A stretch of 64,000 nt of DNA from Bog-756 sp963839925 (GTDB lineage: Bacteria > Actinomycetota > Acidimicrobiia > Acidimicrobiales > RAAP-2): assembly GCA_963839925.1 (NCBI GenBank), contig CAWIWV010000001.1, forward strand, positions 372,001 to 436,000, given 5' to 3'. A program made the translations under genes and the position numbers. Of this stretch, positions 58,084 through 64,000 are shown piece after piece; the stretch's first letter is position 1; every line of letters begins with the position of its first letter. The notes under the pieces were generated by a model that did no database searches, was not told the DNA's origin, and saw nothing but the letters and a program-made list of their open reading frames with translations.

Positions 58084-58247
58084 GGTCCATGATTACCCAC
58101 CGGCGTCGGAGGTGCCCATGAAGGCCGGGTGGGCGATGCACTATGGGACTGCCTTGCTCCGTTGGGGCACCTATAGATCGCGTGTCCCAGACCACCGGGT
58201 GGGTGGGCGGCATGCCGGGCGCTCGAGCGGGCCACCCCCGGTTCTCA

Positions 58248-58679
58248 TCAACCGAAAACGAACCAGGCAATCTTTGCACCCTTGAAGGCGTAACTGTAGA
58301 GAGTGATTGTCCCAGTCTGAGTATCTGGAACGGCAGCCCAAACGTGCAGCACGCCCTGTCCTCCGTCAGCGACGGCATTCATTGTCGCAAGAACGTGGCT
58401 ACTCGCCGACAGACCACCCGGCACCTTGACGGTCGTCACGCCATTATCGGCAACGGTAACAACGCCGCTGCGCACAAAGGAAGCGACGCCATTGACCTTG
58501 AGGTTGGGCACAGTCGTAGCACCTGCCGGACTCGCCTCAAGCACGCTCGCCCCCACTGCTCCGGCTGCGCCGATTCCGAGCAGCTTGAACAGGTTGCGGC
58601 GGCTACCAACCCGCTCAACCCTTCCATTCTCCGGTGTCGATTCAGTAACGCCACCACGCAACAATGACCGGATGCCCAT
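58248..58679 (-). CDS. Small exported protein with Tat-like signal
   Basis: 143 residues from ATG 58679 (GTG 58682 adjacent). 'SRRNLFKLLGIGAAGAVGASVLEASPAGA' is a twin-arginine type signal with an Ala-x-Ala cleavage site. The mature part is a compact, mainly hydrophobic and Gly/Val-rich sequence with no Cys ('VNGVASFVRSGVVTVADNGVTTVKVPGG'), suggestive of beta strands. No family is recognised. Confidence 0.62.
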   Translation of the reverse strand: MGIRSLLRGGVTESTPENGRVERVGSRRNLFKLLGIGAAGAVGASVLEASPAGATTVPNLKVNGVASFVRSGVVTVADNGVTTVKVPGGLSASSHVLATMNAVADGGQGVLHVWAAVPDTQTGTITLYSYAFKGAKIAWFVFG

Positions 58680-58859
58680 CACAACCGCCCTCCCGCCCGC
58701 CCTTTGGCGTGCATCGCTTGAGAATCACACCGGCATAACGGTAGGCCAGACACTGGGTAGCTGCTCATGCGTGCCCCGAACGCCGGCCTGGAGGCGTTAT
58801 GCGGTCAGCGGGATGGAGGGTCGGCTTCCCTGCAACACCCTGGTGCGTGTGATCGGGCC

Positions 58860-59048
58860 TTAGGGCAACGTCGTGGAACCAGAAAGCCGGTCGAGCCTGA
58901 ATGGGCACTTGTGCGCACACACGCCGTGATGCCAGCCAGACAGGATCGTCGTTGGCGTACCTCGGTGGGCGGTGGTTGTCGGCGTGGAGGAGCACCCCGC
59001 CCCTAACGCTGCCACCGCCAGCATGATCCCTACCAGGCTCCGTCGCAC
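58860..59048 (-). CDS. Possible very small lipoprotein
   Basis: 62 residues from GTG 59048. 'RRSLVGIMLAVAALGAGCSSTPTTT' is a good lipoprotein signal with lipobox 'LGAGC'. The remainder is short and has no recognised domain; a frameshift may have shortened it, since another frame continues over the same stretch. Confidence rests only on the signal. Confidence 0.42.
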   Translation of the reverse strand: MRRSLVGIMLAVAALGAGCSSTPTTTAHRGTPTTILSGWHHGVCAHKCPFRLDRLSGSTTLP

Positions 59049-59284
59049 GTTCTGAGGGTAGTGTCGTGCGTGACCCCGATCACCGGTTGGGCGGGACAGG
59101 TCGGACCTCGATCGGCACATGCGGGCGTGTGGTGGACCCGTATGACGGGACCTCCGGGCACCTCGACCCTGCTGCAACGTCTCTTCAGAACCTCGTCATC
59201 GCAGGTTTAACGAGCGTTGGATTGGGTATTGGTCCCCTCGGAGACGAATGGTTCGTCCGATAGCAAATGAGTTGGGGGATATCT

Positions 59285-59734
59285 ATGCGTCGATTCACAG
59301 TAGCAATTGCCCTGGCCGCAGCATTGGCTGTGCCGAGTGCAGGTGTCGTCGGTTTGTCCGGGACTGCAGGGGCCGCGGTTCTTGGGACGAGCTGTTCCAA
59401 ACTGACCGGAAGCGCAGCCACGACGGTCACCATCAGCTCTTGCACTCCGAAGCAAGCCACGTACGCGAGTGCCAGTGGCAAGTCCACGTCGCTCTTGAAC
59501 GGTGGAACGCTTACCTGGAGTACGAGCAAGAAGACGACCATCATCGCGAAGCCCACGGTCAAGAGCGTGAGCCCGGATAAGTGTGCGAAGGGATCCACTG
59601 AGGAGAAGGCCGTTGGCAAGATCACCGGTGGCACCGCCACCTATACGAAAAAGGGTGAGACTTTCACGGCCTATGTCTGCGTAAGCAAGACTGGGGCGAT
59701 CTCGCTTGCTCCGGGAACGAAGGCCACCTTCTAG
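59285..59734 (+). CDS. Small secreted protein of unknown function
   Basis: 149 residues from ATG 59285 with GGGGGA eight bases upstream. The signal 'MRRFTVAIALAAALAVPSAGVVGLSGTAGAA' is Sec-type. The mature part is Ser/Thr/Lys-rich, with four Cys that could form two disulfides ('TSCSKL', 'SSCTPK', 'DKCAKG', 'YVCVSK'). A beta-sandwich is likely from its alternating pattern. A strong hairpin follows about 70 bp downstream. Confidence 0.72.
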   Translation: MRRFTVAIALAAALAVPSAGVVGLSGTAGAAVLGTSCSKLTGSAATTVTISSCTPKQATYASASGKSTSLLNGGTLTWSTSKKTTIIAKPTVKSVSPDKCAKGSTEEKAVGKITGGTATYTKKGETFTAYVCVSKTGAISLAPGTKATF

Positions 59735-59803
59735 GCCATCAGGAACCGCTAAGAGGTGCCCACTCGGCTTTCGCGTCGAGAGGAACACCAAGATGTATCG
59801 ATC

Positions 59804-59842
59804 GATCACGGTCCCTCGTCTTCTCCGCGAGGGACCGTGATC
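59804..59842 (+). terminator. Strong hairpin, 15-bp perfect stem
   Basis: GATCACGGTCCCTCG, a 9-base loop, then its exact reverse complement CGAGGGACCGTGATC, followed by TTTCGTGGG. Its place downstream of the secreted-protein gene fits an intrinsic terminator, although only three T residues follow. Confidence 0.72.
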
Positions 59843-59874
59843 TTTCGTGGGATACCTAGAAAACCCGCCGACTA

Positions 59875-60174
59875 GATGTTCAGCGTTCCTCGGCCACGAC
59901 CTCGCTGCCGCCGACGACTACATCCTTACTGCAACCTGGCCCGGATGCCGTCCCGAATGTGGTGGGCTTGACGGCAAGCCAAGCGCTCGATGAGATTTCA
60001 GGCGCGGGCCGTACCAACTCGATCGGCCTTCACAACTGTCCAGGGTCCTTTCTGAGAGGCTACGTTCCTATGCACGCCAGCATCTCTCTCTCAAGCACGA
60101 CTCCGAGATGTGTTCGCGGCAGCTCTGCGCAGACTCACTTCTCGTGGAGGAGCCCGTCAAGGAGAACTACGTGA
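59875..60174 (+). pseudogene. PASTA-domain protein remnant
   Basis: An open frame after TAG at about 59864 reads a Ser/Thr/Pro-rich linker ('QRSSATTSLPPTTTSLLQPG') and then 'AVPNVVGLTASQALDEISGAG' with 'IGLHNCPG', a PASTA repeat such as those in penicillin-binding proteins and PknB kinases that bind muropeptides. No start, signal or second complete repeat is found, and the tail loses similarity near 60100. A gene fragment is the best reading. Confidence 0.6.
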
Positions 60175-60470
60175 CCAAGAACGTTCGTTGCGAACAGAGT
60201 GGTGACACCGTCAGCCGTCAAGTTCATTAGCTTCTTGTTACCGATTACACCAGCGTTCATGACGACCACGTCGATAGGTTCACCGATCGCCGCAGGCCGG
60301 CGCGGACCGAAGCCAAGTCGGCGACATCCATCAGAATGATGTCGGAGATGTGCCGGTCGGTCGCGGCTTCGAGTTCGGCCTTTGCCTGTGTCGCCCGATC
60401 TTGGTTCCGACACGTCAAGTAGATCCACTTGAACTCGGGACGCAATGCCAGTTTCCGGTTAGGTCTCATC
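60135..60470 (-). pseudogene. SDR oxidoreductase remnant, both ends lost and frameshifted
   Basis: Two frames carry internal SDR sequence: 'IYLTCRNQDRATQAKAELEAATDRHISDIILMDVADLASVRAGL' and then 'EPIDVVVMNAGVIGNKKLMNLTADGVTTLFATNVLGHVVLLDGLLHE'. The frames join near 60285. The glycine cofactor loop and the catalytic Ser/YxxxK are outside the fragment, so it is non-functional. Retinol-dehydrogenase-like SDRs are the nearest pattern. Confidence 0.7.
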
Positions 60471-60631
60471 GAAGAACTGACGAGTTCCAGGAGACAGAGG
60501 ACGGCAATCCGGTGGTGATCTTCCGTTGGAACGGCAGGCAATACGGATCCAGTTGCGCTTCCGTCCCGGTGTTCTCGGGCACGGCTATGAGCTAGGTATA
60601 GCCTCGTCGTATTCCAACAGGAGGTGTGGCA

Positions 60632-60877
60632 GTGGCGGGCGAAATCTTCGGACTAAGCGGGTTGATCATCCTCCTGGTTTTTCTGGTTCTCCCAATCTGG
60701 GCTCTTGTCGACGCAATTTCACGACCAACCGGCGCTTTTGCCGCTGCACGATCATCGAAAGGAATGTGGATCGCTCTAATAGTCGTGTCTTCACTCCTGA
60801 CCGGAATCGTTGGTGTCGTGCTCTCTGTCGTCTACTTGGCCTTGATACGGCCTCGGGTGAGAGCCATCACAACCTGA
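60632..60877 (+). CDS. Small membrane protein (DUF2516-like)
   Basis: 81 residues from GTG 60632; AGGAGG ends seven bases upstream. Two helices, 'LSGLIILLVFLVLPIWALVDAIS' and 'GMWIALIVVSSLLTGIVGVVLSVVYLALI', with 'RPTGAFAAARSSKG' between. This matches the DUF2516 layout of actinobacterial inner-membrane proteins of unknown function. Confidence 0.72.
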   Translation: MAGEIFGLSGLIILLVFLVLPIWALVDAISRPTGAFAAARSSKGMWIALIVVSSLLTGIVGVVLSVVYLALIRPRVRAITT

Positions 60878-60968
60878 TTCACGCCCCATCTATCCGATGG
60901 TCAGAGGCAGTCGATGACCACCTCTGACCGGTAATGGACACGGAGGCGGGGCCGAGCAAACTGGACCC

Positions 60969-61241
60969 GTGCGTGTCGCGATCCATGTTCGACCGGGCGC
61001 ATCGGCCACCGCAGTAGGCGGTGAGCATGACGGCGCCTTGGTCGTGCGAGTTGTGGAGGCTCCCCATGGAGGTCGAGCAACCGAGGCTGCCCTCCAAGCG
61101 ATAGCCAAAGCCCTCTCGCTGCCACGGAGCTCGGTGGCTCTTGTCAGAGGAGGGCGTAGTCGCCGGAAGTTGGTCGAAATCAATGCCGGATCCTCAGAAG
61201 AGAGGATTGAAGCGGCCGTGGCACGACTGCGGAATGGATAG
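60969..61241 (+). CDS. DUF167 (YggU-like) protein
   Basis: 90 residues from GTG 60969. 'VRPGASATAVGG', 'LVVRVVEAPHGGRATEAALQAIAKALSLPRSSVALVRGGRSRRKLVEI' is the full DUF167 signature (NxA..L...LA..L.......V.L..G..SR.K). The family is small and cytoplasmic, with no settled function. Confidence 0.9.
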   Translation: MRVAIHVRPGASATAVGGEHDGALVVRVVEAPHGGRATEAALQAIAKALSLPRSSVALVRGGRSRRKLVEINAGSSEERIEAAVARLRNG

Positions 61242-61347
61242 GCCACGGTCGATAACAGGCCCGCTCCCGGCAATCGGGGTCACGTCCAAATCACCTGGTT
61301 GCCCAGTCTGAGTGAGTGAGCCACGCCATGTTCGAAACCTGATCGGG

Positions 61348-63097
61348 TCAGCCGAGCGACATCCCAACGACAGGTTGGTTGAGTTGCAGGCCGCCGGTCG
61401 ATCCCTGGAAGTGGGCACCTGTACCGAAGGCGAAGACACCGCCATCGGAAGCCACCAGGTAGTACCCGTCCCCGGTCGGAGCGGCTGCGATGCCGACGAT
61501 CGGCTTGTTCAGTGTCATGCCCCCGAGTGAGCCGAGGAACGGCGCATCGAAGCTGAAGACGCCACCGTCCTTGGCCACCAGCCAATACCCGCCGGTACCG
61601 GGATCCGTGGCGATCCCGACGATGGGTTGATTGAGGTGCTGGCCACCCATGGAACCGTGGAAGCTGGCCCCCGGTCCGTAGGCGAACACTCCGCCGTCGG
61701 AAGCCACCAGGTCGTAGCCGTCGTTACCCGGCGTGGCGGCGATGCCGACGACCGGCTGGTTGAGCGTGAGGTCACCTGCGGAACCGTAGAACGGAGCATT
61801 CGATCCGAAGCTGAAGACTCCACCATCGGCAGCAGCCAGCCAGCAGCCGTTGCCTCCGGGTGCGCCCGCGATGCCCACGACCGGCTGATTCGGCATGGTT
61901 GTGAGACCAGTGCAGTCAGAAGCGTGCGTGCCATGTCCGTAGACGGCACCGCCGGAACCGGCAAGGTTGTAGCTACTCCCACCGGGCACAGCGGCCACGC
62001 CCACAACGGACTGGCCCACCATCCCGGACTGAGAGCCGAGGAACGGCACGCCGAAGCTGAACACACCACCGTCTGCTGCTCCCAACCAGTACCCCTGCGG
62101 CGTCGGGCTGGGCACGGAAATCGGCGTGAGCGGTCCGGCGGGGTTCCCACCTTTGCCCGGCACGGGGGCCGGGTTCGGCTGCTTCACTCCGAAGGCGCAC
62201 TGTCCGGTTGCGAAACCTCCGACGACGTTCGGCAATCCATCGGAATCCCCGTACTCCATAACAGGTGAGTCCTTCGAGCAGATGAAGTTGCCAGCGATGT
62301 GGTTGGTAAGGATCTCATTCGCGTCGGGGTCGGCCAGGGTGTTGTTGGAGAAGGTGACGCTGCCACCGACCTTGTTGCGAAGGCCCCCCAACCAGCAGGA
62401 GCTGAGCCCGATGACCCGCAGGTTGCCGCCGATGGTGTTGTCCTCATAGTCGCTGTAGACCGGTGATTGGAACTTGGCGAAAACGCCGCTCGGGTGTGCA
62501 ATTGACGCCCCCTCCGCCGCCGGACTGTATGGCGTCCCCTCCGATGTTCGAGCGATGGATGATCACGCCCAGCGGATTGGTGGCATTCACGCTGCCCTTC
62601 ACCGTGTCAGGGGAGCTCAGTGTCGGGTTGGCCTTACTAGGGTCGTCGACGCACGGGAAGAAGTTGGGTTCGCAACCGAGAAGAAGAGCCGCGCCACTTT
62701 CGATGTTGATACCGCCGTCCACGGTCAGACCCGAGGTACCCGAGCCGCCGATGTCGTTTCTTGCGAACGCTGCGATCAGTGGCGCACCAGGATGGACGGT
62801 GACATCGCCAGTCACTATGACCTGGCCGGCGTTCACAGCGCAGACGCCGGTTACCGATACCGAGCTGTACGTCCCACCTGGAAGGGGCTCTGGAGAACCC
62901 GAAGTACCAGCACAGGTCACTGATGAAGGTCCGGTCGCCGACGCAATCGAGGTGCTTCCGATGAGGCCGATTGGCACCAATAACAGGGCAGTCGCGACCG
63001 CCAAGGTCGCGTGCCGACATGACCGGCGACTCCGTGTCACTCCGACCGCCAGTCGCCTCACGTTCCTTAATCCAGCTCGAACTTCAGAAATCAACAC
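61348..63097 (-). CDS. Secreted surface protein with C-terminal six-fold repeat, one frameshift
   Basis: About 583 residues from GTG 63097. A long signal ('LAVATALLLVPIGLIGSTSIASATG') precedes a right-handed beta-helix-like part ('DPSKANPTLSSPDTVKGSV', 'GVIIHRSNIGGDAIQSGG', 'YEDNTIGGNLRVIGLSSCW', 'GSVTFSNNTLADPDAN'). One base near 62500 separates the two frames. The last 250 residues are six copies of a roughly 42-residue unit. Such repeats are common on exported proteins of Acidimicrobiia and relatives and probably form a propeller-like adhesive domain. Confidence 0.8.
61351..62097 (-). repeat. Six protein repeats, about 42 residues each
   Basis: Each unit follows 'DGGVF.FG..PF.GS.G...LNQPVVGIAA.PGG.GYWLVA'. 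The second unit is the most divergent ('GAVYGHG...DCTGLTTMPNQPVVGIAG'). At DNA level copies are similar but not identical, so recombination between them is possible. Confidence 0.85.
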
Positions 63098-63426
63098 GCC
63101 GCCTCCGATCCTTGGCTGAAGGTCACAACCCTCTCGTCAGTAATACTCCACGTGCCGTTTGGCGACAAGGGGGGTAGATACACCTCGGCTAGGGGTGGTA
63201 TCCGCACCCAAGACGGCCAGCCGCTTTGAGCACGCAGGCGGCCTCACTGCCGGTGGTATGGGGCGTCCAGCCGGACGGGACGTAGTAGGCGGCCATGGGG
63301 TTGATCCTCACGGGAGTGTTATCCGGCGATATCGCCTGCTCCGAGCGACCGTGACCTAGGTCTCCTGCCGACACGCTTCCGTGGTGCAATGCTGGCCGCA
63401 GAAGCCACCAGCCCAGAGGGGGTCAC
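63098..63426. other. Divergent intergenic region
   Basis: It lies between the surface protein and the carotenoid oxygenase, which are transcribed away from each other, and should hold both promoters. A small minus-strand frame (63189-63389) shows no family similarity. No riboswitch or strong hairpin is recognised. Confidence 0.5.
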
Positions 63427-64000
63427 ATGACCACGGTCGAGAACCGCTACCTGACAGGGAACTACGCCCCAGTGACCGACGAGGTCACCACCACAGAGCT
63501 TCCAGTAACCGGCTCACTTCCAGAAGCCCTCGCGGGCCGCTACCTACGCAACGGACCCAATCCACTATCCCCCCCCGAGCCGTCCACGTACCACTGGTTC
63601 ACCGGCGATGGAATGGTGCACGGCATCAGGCTTCGAGACGGACAAGCAGAGTGGTACCGGAACCGATGGGTGCGCTCCGCCGAGGTCGCTCAAGCGCTCG
63701 GTGAACCCGTCCGCCCTGGAGCGGTGCACGCCGACATGGATTTCGCCCCGAACACCAACGTGATCGGACACGCGGGCCGCACCTTCGCCATCGTGGAGGC
63801 GGGGGCACGCCCCTACGAGCTCACATACGAGCTGGATACCATTGGGCCGAGCGATTTCGGTGGCTCCCTCCCAGGCGGGTATACCGCCCATCCCAAGCGC
63901 GATCCATCAACCGGAGAGCTACACGCGATGTCCTACTTCTGGGGATGGGGCAACCTGGTTCAGTACACCGTGGTCGATACGGCCGGTCTGGTGCGAAAGA
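63427..64000 (+). CDS. Carotenoid oxygenase family protein, 3' partial
   Basis: ATG 63427 follows AGAGGGGG. The first 191 residues read 'NYAPVTDEVTTTELPVTGSLPEALAGRYLRNGPNP', 'YHWFTGDGMVHGIRLRDGQAEWYRNRWVR', 'NTNVIGHAGRTFAIVEAGARPYELTYELDTIG' and 'GYTAHPKRDPSTGELHAMSY'. These are the conserved first blades of carotenoid and lignostilbene cleavage oxygenases, with the first iron-ligand His in 'GYTAHPKRD'. The enzymes cleave a double bond in apocarotenoids or stilbenes using Fe(II). The gene continues past the window. Confidence 0.92.
   Translation, partial: MTTVENRYLTGNYAPVTDEVTTTELPVTGSLPEALAGRYLRNGPNPLSPPEPSTYHWFTGDGMVHGIRLRDGQAEWYRNRWVRSAEVAQALGEPVRPGAVHADMDFAPNTNVIGHAGRTFAIVEAGARPYELTYELDTIGPSDFGGSLPGGYTAHPKRDPSTGELHAMSYFWGWGNLVQYTVVDTAGLVRK

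Noticed and set aside
63189..63389. Possible 66-residue minus-strand gene between the surface protein and carotenoid oxygenase
   Set aside because: No ribosome site, no family similarity and unremarkable composition; left as intergenic.

Overview
The window is high-GC actinobacterial DNA. GTG starts, 4-base ATGA/GTGA gene overlaps, PASTA and DUF3817 proteins, and a surface protein built from 'GGVFSFG...LNQPVVGIAA' repeats suggest class Acidimicrobiia or a close relative. No taxonomic marker is present, so this is an inference.

Bases 1-21.5 kb form a cell-surface polysaccharide island. It holds two multi-membrane GT-C or O-antigen type proteins, an undecaprenyl-phosphate sugar transferase, a Wzx-like flippase, a GT2 glycosyltransferase, a capsule-synthesis type transferase, a PhyH-like oxygenase, an alpha/beta hydrolase and a sugar O-methyltransferase. 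It also holds a nonulosonic (pseudaminic-like) acid pathway in two arms: PseB and PseC plus a Nudix hydrolase on the minus strand, and PseI, a PseH-like acetyltransferase, an epimerase, an ATP-grasp protein, a HAD phosphatase and a CMP-transferase on the plus strand. No PseG is visible. Most genes between 2 and 22 kb carry one or more frameshifts although their protein families stay recognisable.

Bases 22-48 kb are mostly intact chromosomal metabolism. They encode an SDR, two secreted beta-propeller lipoproteins, an ABC ATPase and an amidohydrolase. An acyl-CoA degradation locus follows: thiolase and HMG-CoA-synthase-like/OB-fold protein on one strand, and acyl-CoA dehydrogenase joined in frame to an alpha-methylacyl-CoA racemase-like protein, a double MaoC hydratase, a second acyl-CoA dehydrogenase and an MFS transporter on the other. 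The set resembles steroid or branched side-chain beta-oxidation. After it come cysteine dioxygenase and rhodanese, a D-aminoacylase-like amidohydrolase, an inositol-phosphatase-like enzyme and an OYE-family reductase.

A tRNA-Arg(CCT) at 48.6 kb marks the start of a mobile scar (48.7-54.3 kb). It contains a truncated IS481 transposase, an aquaporin, an IS110 tail and a pair of overlapping tyrosine recombinases, the second of which has lost its catalytic His/Tyr segment. Beyond it lie a zinc-ribbon GT-C membrane protein, a flavin amine oxidase, several small exported proteins, gene remnants (PASTA, SDR), a DUF167 protein, the repeat-built surface protein and the start of a carotenoid oxygenase.
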